A stretch of 64,000 nt of DNA. It comes from JAFAGO01 sp031987605 (GTDB lineage Bacteria; Bacteroidota; Bacteroidia; Flavobacteriales; Weeksellaceae). Location of the stretch: the NCBI GenBank assembly GCA_031987605.1, contig DALZZF010000002.1, positions 62,001 through 126,000 on the forward strand. The letters run 5' to 3'. The position numbers were made by a program, and so were the translations under genes. The notes under the pieces are model-generated. The model was not told the DNA's origin, searched no databases, and saw nothing but the letters and a program-made list of their open reading frames with translations. Shown here one piece after another: positions 41,986 to 50,065 of this stretch (positions are counted from its first letter, which is position 1; each line of letters begins with the position of its first letter).

Positions 41986-43293
41986 ATGAAACAAATTTTG
42001 TTTTCTATTTTAGCATTATCCTTTTCATTAAAAAGTTTTTCACAAGATACCATTCGTATTTCCAGAGCAGAACTGGAAACGAAATCTTTGGACGAAAATC
42101 TTCAGGTAAAACTTTCAAAATCCGAAGCCGACCTTGCCCAAACCGAACTTTTGGCAACCAGAGCCATGTACCTCCCGAATGTAACGGCTTCGTATACCTT
42201 TACCAATACCAATAATCCACTCATGGCATTTGGTTCAAAACTGAATCAGGAACGAATTGCCGCAATGGATTTTGATCCTACAAAATTGAATGATCCCAAA
42301 AGCATTTCCAATTTCGGAACGAAAGTGGAAGTTCAGCAGCCGATTATCAATATGGATGCAGTGTATCAGAAAAAAGCAGGTGAAGTAAAAGTTGATGTCC
42401 TGAAAATCAAAACCGAACGCATCAGAGAATACATTCAGTTTGAACTGAAAAAAGCATATATGATGCTGCAATTGGCGTACAAAATGGTGGAAACTCTGGA
42501 AAATGCAAAAGCGACCACTTTGGCAAATAAAAAAGTCATTGATAATTATTTTAAAAACGGACTCATCCAGAAATCGGAAGTTTTGTACATGGAAGTTCGT
42601 GTCAGCGAAATCGAAAGCCAGATTCAAACCGCAAAATCCAATGTCAGAAATGCTTCGGATTATGTCTATTTTCTGTTGAACGAAGATTCTCACAGTGAAG
42701 TTTTACAACCAAAAGAACCATTGGAATATCAAGGAAGTTTAACTTCAGAAGATACAAAACTGAACGCCAATCGTAAAGATTTACAAGCCTACAACAAATC
42801 TCTGGAAGCGTATGACTGGCTCATCAAATCTTCAAAATCCAAATTTTTGCCGCGACTGAATGCGTTTGGAAGCTGGGAAATGTATGACAACAAAATTGCA
42901 CAATTCGATGCGAGCGGTTATTTGGTCGGACTTCAACTTTCCTGGAATGTTTTCGATGGTTTGAAATCAAAATCCGAACAGGAAAAATACAAATCCGAAC
43001 TTACCAAAGCCCAAACCGAAATCCAGCAATACAACAAACAAAGCGAACTGGAACTTTCCAAAGCGAATCGAAGTGTAGAAGATGCCGAATCCAAAATTGT
43101 ATTCACCCAAAAAGCCTGGGAACAAAGCAAAGAAGCCTACAGAATCCGCAAAAACCGTTACGATCAGGGCTTGGAAAAATCCGCCGATGTATTGTCTGCC
43201 GAAACCTTGATGTCTCAAAAAGAACTGGAGTATCAACAAGCCATTTTCGAGCACAACACCGCTTTGGCGTATCTGGAATTTTTGAGGAAATAA
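41986..43293 (+). CDS. TolC-family outer-membrane efflux protein
   Basis: The 435-aa protein has a signal peptide (LFSILALSFSLKSFSQ) followed by two long coiled-coil repeats typical of TolC trimers: SEADLAQTELLATRAMYLPNV, the beta-barrel stretch ASYTFTNTNNPLMAFG, and a second half ending RYDQGLEKSADVLSAETLMSQKELEYQQA. It forms the exit duct of the tripartite pump with the adaptor and RND genes downstream. Confidence 0.9.
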   Translation: MKQILFSILALSFSLKSFSQDTIRISRAELETKSLDENLQVKLSKSEADLAQTELLATRAMYLPNVTASYTFTNTNNPLMAFGSKLNQERIAAMDFDPTKLNDPKSISNFGTKVEVQQPIINMDAVYQKKAGEVKVDVLKIKTERIREYIQFELKKAYMMLQLAYKMVETLENAKATTLANKKVIDNYFKNGLIQKSEVLYMEVRVSEIESQIQTAKSNVRNASDYVYFLLNEDSHSEVLQPKEPLEYQGSLTSEDTKLNANRKDLQAYNKSLEAYDWLIKSSKSKFLPRLNAFGSWEMYDNKIAQFDASGYLVGLQLSWNVFDGLKSKSEQEKYKSELTKAQTEIQQYNKQSELELSKANRSVEDAESKIVFTQKAWEQSKEAYRIRKNRYDQGLEKSADVLSAETLMSQKELEYQQAIFEHNTALAYLEFLRK

Positions 43294-43296
43294 TTT

Positions 43297-43395
43297 TCAG
43301 GAGCTTCATCCCGCTTTCCGCTCATACTCCTCACGCCAATGCCTTCCCATCGCTTGTTGCGGGGTAACCGCTGCAATCGGGGCTAAAAAAAAGAA
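43297..43395. repeat. Flavobacterial intergenic repeat between tolC-like and adaptor genes
   Basis: The stretch reads like the GC-richer repeat family that occurs between Chryseobacterium genes, opening AGGAGCTTCATCCCGCTTTC and closing GCAATCGGGGCTAAAA; it is out of keeping with the local AT-rich composition. A perfect hairpin AACCTTG-A-CAAGGTT follows at about 43402-43416. No ORF uses it. Confidence 0.55.
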
Positions 43396-43441
43396 CGTTA
43401 AAAACCTTGACAAGGTTAAAAAAAAAAGAAAAATATCCACA

Positions 43442-44530
43442 ATGAAAAAATACCTTTACACCACATTTATTTTAGGAGCAATTGCTTTGCAGAGTTGCTC
43501 TTCCGACAAAGAAAAAAGTGTCGGACTTAACGAAAAACCGATCTCTGTAACCGTTAACAAATCCGGGGTCAGCAATGACGTTTCTCAAGCGACAGCCAGC
43601 GGAAAGCTCGTAGCCAAAAACATCGTGAATGTTTCCACCAGAATGATGGGCTACATTACAGGAATGCGCGTTGAAGTTGGTCAAAATGTAAGTGCCGGAC
43701 AATTACTGGTGTCCATTAATTCCACCGATATTCAGGCAAAAGGCGGACAAGCTAATGCACAAATTTCGCAGGCTAAGGTCAATTACAACATCGCCAAAAA
43801 AGATTACGAACGCTTTTCCAATCTCTACAAAACGCAAAGTGCTTCCCAAAAAGAACTGGATGATATGAAAGCCCGTTACGAAATGGCAAGGGCAGGTTTG
43901 GAAGCCGCAAACCAAATGAAAAATGAAGTCAATGCACAATATCGTTACACGAATATTACAGCACCCATTTCGGGAATAATTACCGCAAAATACGCCGAGC
44001 AAGGCGATATGGCAAGTCCGGGAATGCCGCTGTTAACTATAGAATCACCTTCGTCTTTACAAGCACAAGTATTGGTTTCCGAGCAGAATATTACCCAAAT
44101 CACCAACGGAATGCCGGTTCAAGTTACTTTAAAATCTTTGAACAAAACGGTTTCGGGAACGGTTTCGGAAATCAGTAAATCTGCAGCGAATACGGGCGGA
44201 CAATATATGGTGAAAATCAACATTGCAAATTCTTCGGACTTACTTCCGGGAATGTTTGCAAATGTGAAATTTCCAATAAAAAATTCGGGAAAAATCAATC
44301 AGAATTTTCAGGAAAGTGTGAGCGTTCCGAAACCTGCCTTGGTAGAAAATGGACAATTAACGGGAGTTTACGTTGTAAGTTCTCAAAACACAGCGGTTTT
44401 ACGTTGGGTAAAAGTTGGGAAAAATTTCGGTGACCAAGTGGAAATCCTTTCTGGACTTCAACCAAACGAAACGTACATTTTAACTTCCAACGGAAGATTG
44501 TTTAACGGAGCAAAAGTGCAATTAAAATAG
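43442..44530 (+). CDS. RND efflux periplasmic adaptor (membrane fusion protein)
   Basis: The 362-aa protein is a lipoprotein by its lipobox (ALQSC, Cys at about 19). It has the HlyD/AcrA layout: N-terminal barrel-sandwich ending with GQNVSAGQLLVSINSTDIQAKGG, an alpha-helical hairpin (about 100-165), the lipoyl half ITAPISGIITAKYAEQGDMASPGMPLLTIE, and a beta-barrel plus membrane-proximal domain. It bridges the inner-membrane RND pump and the TolC-like duct. Confidence 0.9.
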   Translation: MKKYLYTTFILGAIALQSCSSDKEKSVGLNEKPISVTVNKSGVSNDVSQATASGKLVAKNIVNVSTRMMGYITGMRVEVGQNVSAGQLLVSINSTDIQAKGGQANAQISQAKVNYNIAKKDYERFSNLYKTQSASQKELDDMKARYEMARAGLEAANQMKNEVNAQYRYTNITAPISGIITAKYAEQGDMASPGMPLLTIESPSSLQAQVLVSEQNITQITNGMPVQVTLKSLNKTVSGTVSEISKSAANTGGQYMVKINIANSSDLLPGMFANVKFPIKNSGKINQNFQESVSVPKPALVENGQLTGVYVVSSQNTAVLRWVKVGKNFGDQVEILSGLQPNETYILTSNGRLFNGAKVQLK

Positions 44531-44575
44531 TTCAAAGTTTAATGTTTAAAGTTCAACGTTTGGGAACTTTAAATC

Positions 44576-44595
44576 TTGAACCTTAAACTTTAAAC
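44576..44595. repeat. 20-bp repeat before the RND gene (copy 1)
   Basis: TTGAACCTTAAACTTTAAAC occurs here and again at 48259-48278, each ending 8-9 nt before an ATG in the same operon. The preceding 45 bp (44531-44575) are a degenerate inverted copy. Confidence 0.75.
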
Positions 44596-44604
44596 AAAAG
44601 AAAT

Positions 44605-47600
44605 ATGGAAAAAGGATTCGCAGGACGTATTGCCGAGTTTTTCATCAATTCAAAACTCACCATTTTGCTGATGATTGCGCTGATGATTATCGGTGTGTAC
44701 AGTTCAACATTAATACCTCGTGAAGAGGAACCCCAAATTATCATTCCGATGGCGGATGTTATGGTTGGCTATGCTGGTGCCAATCCGCAGGAAGTGGAAA
44801 GTCGTGTCATCAAACCTTTGGAAAAAATCATTTCCAACATCAAAGGGGTGGAACATTTACATTCGATGGCGATGAACGGACAAGGAATGATTATCGTTCA
44901 GTTTTTGGTGGGCGAAGATACGGAACGTTCGTATGTGAAATTGTACGATGAACTCATGAAACATCAGGATATTTTCCCGAAAGGAGTGATGCGACCAATG
45001 GTGAAAACCCGTTCTATTGATGATGTTCCGATGTTGGGACTCACGCTTTGGAGTGATAAAGAAAGTGATTATGAAATCCGCCAAATCGGTGAAGAAGTCG
45101 CTTCCGAAATCAAAAAAATCAAAGATGTTTCCCTTACCAATGTCATTGGAGGTAGAAACCGACAGCTTTCCGTAACGCTGGATAAAGATAAAATGGCGGA
45201 ACTGAATATTGATCCGCTTAGCATTATGCAGATGATTCAGGCGAATAACGGAAGTTCGCAATCAGGGAAATTCGATTCTGGAGACAAAGAATTTATGCTG
45301 ACAACAGGACAATTTCTCAATTCTCAGGAAGATGTAGAAAATCTGGTGGTTGGAACTTCTCAAAATATGCCTGTTTATCTTAAACAAGTAGCGAAAATTT
45401 CAGATGGACCTTCTGACCCAGTGAATTATGTGAGTTTCGGTTACGGAAATGCCGTAGAAAACGGTGAAAAATTCAAATCGGAATATCCTGCGGTTACTCT
45501 TTCTGTTTCAAAAGTGAAAGGTGCGGATGCAATGAAAATTTCAGAGCAAATCATCGCTAAAGTTGATGAACTCAAAAAAACAATGATTCCCGATGATGTT
45601 CATGTAGAAGTGACCAGAAATTACGGAGAAACGGCTTCGCACAAAGTTTCCGAATTGTTGATGCATCTTGGTGTTGCCATAATTGCCGTTACTGTTTTGG
45701 TAATGCTTGCTATGGGTTGGCGTGGCGGTTTGGTGGTGTTTTTATCGGTTCCATTGACGTTTGCATTAACACTTTTCAGTTATTATATTCTCGGTTATAC
45801 GCTGAACAGAATTACACTTTTTGCCCTTGTTTTCGTTGTGGGAATTGTCGTCGATGACAGTATTATCATTGCCGAAAATATGCACCGGCATTTTCACATG
45901 AAGAAACTTCCATTTAAACAAGCAGCGATTTATGCAATTAACGAAGTTGGAAATCCGACAATTTTAGCCACATTTATTGTAATTGCAGCGATTTTACCAA
46001 TGGCTTTTGTTTCCGGAATGATGGGGCCTTATATGTCGCCGATGCCGATTGGAGCTTCAATTGCGATGATGCTTTCGCTTTTTGTGGCACTTACGATTAC
46101 GCCATATTTGGGGTATCATTTACTTCAGGTGAAAGACGAGCAGGAACATAAAGAAGAACAAGGTTTGGAAACTTCAAGAATTTATAAAATCTATAAAAAA
46201 ATTGAACTTCCGCTTCTGAATTCATTTCCAAAAAGAATTTTGATGCTGGGAATTACAGCCGTTTTATTATTGATTTCCGTATCGGCTTTCTTCACGAAAT
46301 GGGTAGCGGTAAAACTGCTTCCATTCGATAATAAAAATGAAATCCAAGTCGTGATTGATATGCCGGAAGGAACAACTTTGGAACGAACAAATGCTTTAAC
46401 CAAAGACATTGCCCAATATCTGAAAACCGTCCCCGAAGTGGTGAATTATCAGAATTATGTGGGTTCTTCTGCTCCGATTACGTTCAACGGTTTGGTGCGT
46501 CATTATGATATGAGAGGAGCCAGTAATACGGCGGATATTCAGGTGAATCTGAAAGGAAAAGAAGAACGAAATGTTCAAAGTCATGACGTAGCAAAAAATA
46601 TTCGCCCCGAAATTCAGAAAATAGCAAAAAAATATAATGCCAATGTAAAAATCGTGGAAGTTCCGCCAGGACCACCGGTTTTATCAACCATTGTTGCAGA
46701 AGTGTACGGACCGAATTATGATGAGCAAATGCGCATTGCAAAAGACGTGGAGAAAATCCTTCAAAAAACCGACGATGTTGTAGATGTTGACACAAGAATT
46801 GAAGATGACCAAACGGAATTCAAACTGATTCCCGATAAAGAAAAAGCCATGTTAAACGGAGTTTCACCGCAACAAATTGTCGGAAATATGACATATTTGA
46901 TGGGACAATATCCCATCGGAACTTTGTATGATGAAAAATCCGTCAATCCGATCAATATCGTCATGAAACTGAATGATGCCGATAAAACCAATATTCAGGA
47001 AGTGACCAATCTGAAAGTGAAAGGACAAATGGGAATGGTTCCGGTTTCCGACCTTGTAAAAATTGAAGAAAAAAATGTGGATAAAACCATTTATAGAAAA
47101 GACCAGCAACGTGTGGTTTATGTAATGGCGGATATGGCTGGAAAATTAGAAAGTCCTGCATACGCAATTCTCGGAATGGACGAAAAACTGAAAAACATTG
47201 AAATTCCCAACGGATACAAATTGAACGAATTGTATATGGGACAGCCCGAATCCGAATCGGATTATACCGTAAAATGGGATGGAGAATGGCAAATTACGCT
47301 GGAAGTTTTCCGTGATTTTGCAGTGGCTTTTGCAGTGGTTATCATCATTATTTATATGTTGATTGTTGGTTGGTTCCAGAATTTCAAAACTCCGTTTGTG
47401 ATGATGGTGGCCATTCCGCTTTCCCTCATCGGAATTGTGCTTGGACACTGGCTTTTGGGAGCGTTTTTCACCGCAACTTCATTTATCGGAATGATTGCTT
47501 TAACTGGAGTAATGGTTCGGAATTCCGTTTTGTTAATCGATTTTATTGAAATCCGTTTAGAACAAGGCGAAACTTTGAAACAATCCATCATCGAAGCTGG

Positions 47601-47826
47601 AGCCGTAAGAACAACGCCAATTTTGTTAACGACAGGTGCGGTTGTCATTGGTGCGGTGATTATTCTCTTTGACCCGATTTTTCAGGGATTGGCAATTTCA
47701 CTCGTATTTGGAGCAATCGTTTCCACATTACTGACTTTGGTGGTTGTTCCGCTCGTTTATTATATGGTGGAACGCAAAAAATGGGAGAAAAAACCGGAAG
47801 CGCGAAGTCAGAGATCAGAAGATTAA
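44605..47826 (+). CDS. RND-family multidrug efflux permease
   Basis: The 1073-aa inner-membrane pump has the RND outline: helix 1 (LTILLMIALMIIGVYS), a large periplasmic pore domain, helices 2-6 with VVGIVVDDSIIIAENMHRHF carrying the two adjacent Asp of proton relay near residue 416, a second pore domain and helices 8-12 (FFTATSFIGMIALTGVMVRNSVLLIDFIE). The DD pair in helix 4 favours drug (HAE-type) over heavy-metal (HME) pumps. It works with the adaptor and TolC-like proteins immediately upstream. Confidence 0.92.
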   Translation: MEKGFAGRIAEFFINSKLTILLMIALMIIGVYSSTLIPREEEPQIIIPMADVMVGYAGANPQEVESRVIKPLEKIISNIKGVEHLHSMAMNGQGMIIVQFLVGEDTERSYVKLYDELMKHQDIFPKGVMRPMVKTRSIDDVPMLGLTLWSDKESDYEIRQIGEEVASEIKKIKDVSLTNVIGGRNRQLSVTLDKDKMAELNIDPLSIMQMIQANNGSSQSGKFDSGDKEFMLTTGQFLNSQEDVENLVVGTSQNMPVYLKQVAKISDGPSDPVNYVSFGYGNAVENGEKFKSEYPAVTLSVSKVKGADAMKISEQIIAKVDELKKTMIPDDVHVEVTRNYGETASHKVSELLMHLGVAIIAVTVLVMLAMGWRGGLVVFLSVPLTFALTLFSYYILGYTLNRITLFALVFVVGIVVDDSIIIAENMHRHFHMKKLPFKQAAIYAINEVGNPTILATFIVIAAILPMAFVSGMMGPYMSPMPIGASIAMMLSLFVALTITPYLGYHLLQVKDEQEHKEEQGLETSRIYKIYKKIELPLLNSFPKRILMLGITAVLLLISVSAFFTKWVAVKLLPFDNKNEIQVVIDMPEGTTLERTNALTKDIAQYLKTVPEVVNYQNYVGSSAPITFNGLVRHYDMRGASNTADIQVNLKGKEERNVQSHDVAKNIRPEIQKIAKKYNANVKIVEVPPGPPVLSTIVAEVYGPNYDEQMRIAKDVEKILQKTDDVVDVDTRIEDDQTEFKLIPDKEKAMLNGVSPQQIVGNMTYLMGQYPIGTLYDEKSVNPINIVMKLNDADKTNIQEVTNLKVKGQMGMVPVSDLVKIEEKNVDKTIYRKDQQRVVYVMADMAGKLESPAYAILGMDEKLKNIEIPNGYKLNELYMGQPESESDYTVKWDGEWQITLEVFRDFAVAFAVVIIIIYMLIVGWFQNFKTPFVMMVAIPLSLIGIVLGHWLLGAFFTATSFIGMIALTGVMVRNSVLLIDFIEIRLEQGETLKQSIIEAGAVRTTPILLTTGAVVIGAVIILFDPIFQGLAISLVFGAIVSTLLTLVVVPLVYYMVERKKWEKKPEARSQRSED

Positions 47827-47894
47827 TTGGTGTCCAGAAATTATATTGTAAAACTTCCGACTTCCATCTTCGGACTTCGAACAAAAAAATCATT

Positions 47895-48197
47895 ATGAAA
47901 CTATTACTCATCACCTGCATTGAAGAATTTGAAAAAGACGTGAAAAAAATACTGAATCTTTCCGGAGTAAAAGCCTTTACGCTGCAGTCGGTTCAGGGAT
48001 ATAAAAACAACAGCGAAAGCGAACTGGACAACTGGTTCAGCTCCGATCAGGTTGCGATTGATTCCCTTTTATTCACAGTATTTATTCAAGAAAAATATTT
48101 GGATGAAATCATCAAAGAAATTGAAACTTTCAATGCCGGACAAACCACACTTTCCAAAATCCATCTGACAAGTTTTAGTATTGAAAAATCAATTTAG
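47895..48197 (+). CDS. PII-like small protein of the efflux operon
   Basis: The 100-aa cytosolic protein starts at MKLLLITCIEEFEKDVKKIL (an upstream in-frame ATG at 47781 lies within the RND gene). Its length and the strand-helix-strand outline ending with EIIKEIETFNAGQTTL suggest a PII-like fold. A subgroup of PII proteins (PII-NG) is known beside RND exporter genes, so regulation of the pump or metabolite sensing is plausible. The T-loop residues of classical GlnB are not recognisable, so this is inference. Confidence 0.6.
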   Translation: MKLLLITCIEEFEKDVKKILNLSGVKAFTLQSVQGYKNNSESELDNWFSSDQVAIDSLLFTVFIQEKYLDEIIKEIETFNAGQTTLSKIHLTSFSIEKSI

Positions 48198-48258
48198 AGA
48201 CGTGAGATTGTAGATGTTAAACATTTTAAAATTCTATAACTTATCACAACTTTAATCA

Positions 48259-48278
48259 TTGAACCTTAAACTTTAAAC
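48259..48278. repeat. 20-bp repeat before the DUF2892 gene (copy 2)
   Basis: Identical to the repeat at 44576-44595. It ends 8 nt before the ATG at 48287. Confidence 0.75.
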
Positions 48279-48286
48279 TAAAAAAT

Positions 48287-48498
48287 ATGCAAACAAGAAT
48301 TGTCCACGCCATTGCAGGAACTTTAATATTAACAAGTCTTTTATTAGGAATTTACGTCAATCAAAACTGGTTCTGGCTCACTGGTTTTGTAGACTCAACA
48401 TGCTGATTCACGCCTCGACAAACTGGTGCCTGATGTATATGATTCTGAATAAATTAGGTGTGAAAAAAGACGGAAACGAAAACTGCTGCGGTTCATAA
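48287..48498 (+). pseudogene. Frameshifted DUF2892 (YgaP-like) membrane protein
   Basis: From ATG 48287 the frame reads MQTRIVHAIAGTLILTSLLL, then IYVNQNWFWLTGFV, and then stops. A second frame continues the family as LNMLIHASTNWCLMYMILNK and ends NENCCGS at 48498. The join at about 48391-48393 reads GTAGACTC where GTAGGACTC is expected, so one G is missing; the 212-nt total is one base short of a multiple of three. Either a real disruption or a base-calling error. The family is a two-helix protein often linked to rhodanese or efflux genes. Next to a Crp/Fnr regulator. Confidence 0.8.
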
Positions 48499-48596
48499 TC
48501 CGGTTCAGCTGGTTGAAAAAAGGACACAGCTACCAGCTTTTACATAAAATTGTAGTATCTTGCTGTGAATGAAAAACAGGCATTAAATCTCTTTTT

Positions 48597-49232
48597 ATGA
48601 AAGATATTTTGGAAGAAACCTATGGCGGAATTTTTGAGCCGGAACTTATCAGTGAAATTATAGAAGTGGCGAAGCTGTTACACTTTCATGAAGGAGAAGT
48701 GCTGATTGAAATTGGAAATTATATAAAAATGATGCCGCTGCTCGTGAGTGGAGCCATCCGGATTTTGCGTGAAGATTTTGATGCCGGAGAACTGCTTTTG
48801 TACTTTCTGGAAAAAGGCGATACCTGTGCCATGACTTTGGCGTGCTGCATTGGCGATAAAAAAAGTGAAATCCGTGCCGTAGCCGAAAATAAAGGAACTG
48901 TAGCGATGATTCCTGTTGGGAAAATGGAGGAATGGCTGGGGAAATACAAAACCTGGCGCGCATTTGTTTTTGAATCTTACAACAGCCGTTTTAACGAGTT
49001 GCTTGCGGCAGTGGATAATATTGCCTTTATGAAAATGGATGAACGCTTGAGAAACTATTTGCTTGAAGCATCCAAAATCAACCGTTCGAGAATCATCAAC
49101 AAAACCCATCAGGAAATTGCCGATGCGCTGAACAGTTCACGAGTGGTCATTTCAAGACTTTTGAAAGCACTGGAAAGAGAAGGCGAAATTAAATTAAACC
49201 GCAACAATATTGAAATTCTAATGCATCCATAG
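48597..49232 (+). CDS. Crp/Fnr family transcriptional regulator with three cysteines in the sensor
   Basis: The 211-aa cytosolic regulator has an N-terminal cyclic-nucleotide-like beta-roll (residues 15-110), a dimer helix, and a winged helix-turn-helix (KTHQEIADALNSSRVVISRLLKALEREG near residue 170). The sensor carries CAMTLACC (Cys 77, 83, 84), which could bind a metal or an iron-sulfur centre or act as a redox switch; the classical Fnr N-terminal cysteines are absent. It lies between the efflux operon and mdaB and is a candidate reader of the box at 49295. Confidence 0.85.
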   Translation: MKDILEETYGGIFEPELISEIIEVAKLLHFHEGEVLIEIGNYIKMMPLLVSGAIRILREDFDAGELLLYFLEKGDTCAMTLACCIGDKKSEIRAVAENKGTVAMIPVGKMEEWLGKYKTWRAFVFESYNSRFNELLAAVDNIAFMKMDERLRNYLLEASKINRSRIINKTHQEIADALNSSRVVISRLLKALEREGEIKLNRNNIEILMHP

Positions 49233-49294
49233 GCTTTTCCTGTCTTTTTTCTTCTAAATTTTTATTTCGGTTTCAATTGCATTTTATAAAAATA

Positions 49295-49339
49295 GTGATC
49301 TGCATCACCGTTTTTTTTCTTCGTTTGTGATGAACTTTG
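49295..49339 (+). promoter_or_regulatory. Crp/Fnr box and promoter of the mdaB-type gene
   Basis: GTGAT-CTGC-ATCAC (49295-49308) is a perfect inverted repeat and also reads GTGA-N6-TCAC, the Crp core. A -7-like GAACTTTG (49332-49339) starts 30.5 bp after the box centre, the same distance as upstream of yceI (1707-1751). A -33 element is lacking. Confidence 0.65.
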
Positions 49340-49360
49340 CATCATAAAAATTAGAACGAA

Positions 49361-49999
49361 ATGAAAAATGTATTTATCATCAACGGTGGACAGCATTTTG
49401 CCCATTCCGGAGGTGCTTTCAATAAAACATTAACCGGATGGACTGTTGATTTTTTCAGGGAAAATGGATGGAATGTGCGCGTAACCGATATCAATGATGA
49501 ATTTGTTCCGGCAGATGAGGTTGAAAATTTCAAATGGGCAGATGTTGTGGTATACAATACGCCGATTTGGTGGTTTCAGGTTCCGAACCGACTGAAAAAA
49601 TATATTGATGAGGTTTTTACCGCCGGCCATCAGAACGGGATTTACAAAAACGACGGGCGTTCCCGAACCAATCCTGAAATCAACTATGGAACCGGAGGTT
49701 TGATGCACGGGAAAAAATACATGGTAAACAGCACTTGGAATGCACCGGAAACAGCGTTCACGCTTCCCGGAGAATTTTTCGGACAAACTTCTGTGGATGA
49801 CGGTCCGCTCTTTGGTTTTCACCGCATGAATGCTTTTACGGGAATGGAAAAAATGCAAGGATTTCACTTTCACGATTTGGAAAAAAATGCCACTACGGAA
49901 AGAGTTGCCAGTTATAAAAAACAATACCGGGAACATTTGGAAAACCTTTTTAAACCACATCACACCTGCGGTATTGAAAGCAATGGCATGAAACTTTAG
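49361..49999 (+). CDS. mdaB: NAD(P)H-dependent quinone reductase (MdaB family)
   Basis: The 212-aa flavodoxin-like enzyme reduces quinones by two electrons, protecting against redox cycling. It matches MdaB/Kef-associated reductases: IINGGQHFAHSGGAFNKTLT at the FMN loop, ADVVVYNTPIWWFQVPNRLKKYIDEVF near residue 65, YGTGGLMHGKKYMVNSTWNAPETAF near 107 and the final FHFHDLEK segment. It has its own Crp/Fnr box, suggesting redox or electrophile control. Confidence 0.88.
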   Translation: MKNVFIINGGQHFAHSGGAFNKTLTGWTVDFFRENGWNVRVTDINDEFVPADEVENFKWADVVVYNTPIWWFQVPNRLKKYIDEVFTAGHQNGIYKNDGRSRTNPEINYGTGGLMHGKKYMVNSTWNAPETAFTLPGEFFGQTSVDDGPLFGFHRMNAFTGMEKMQGFHFHDLEKNATTERVASYKKQYREHLENLFKPHHTCGIESNGMKL

Positions 50000-50065
50000 C
50001 GCTTGCGAAATAGATTTTTTTAAAGAAAAGCAAATCTTGCGTATTTCATTTTGTATTTTTACAGG

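Noticed and set aside
43433..43441. DnaA box (ATATCCACA) as a second origin signal
   Set aside because: A single one-mismatch site directly before an ATG in an operon; it serves here as an indicator of background frequency.
43297..43441. A small gene between the TolC-like and adaptor genes
   Set aside because: No frame gives a credible protein; the sequence matches the style of dispersed intergenic repeats.
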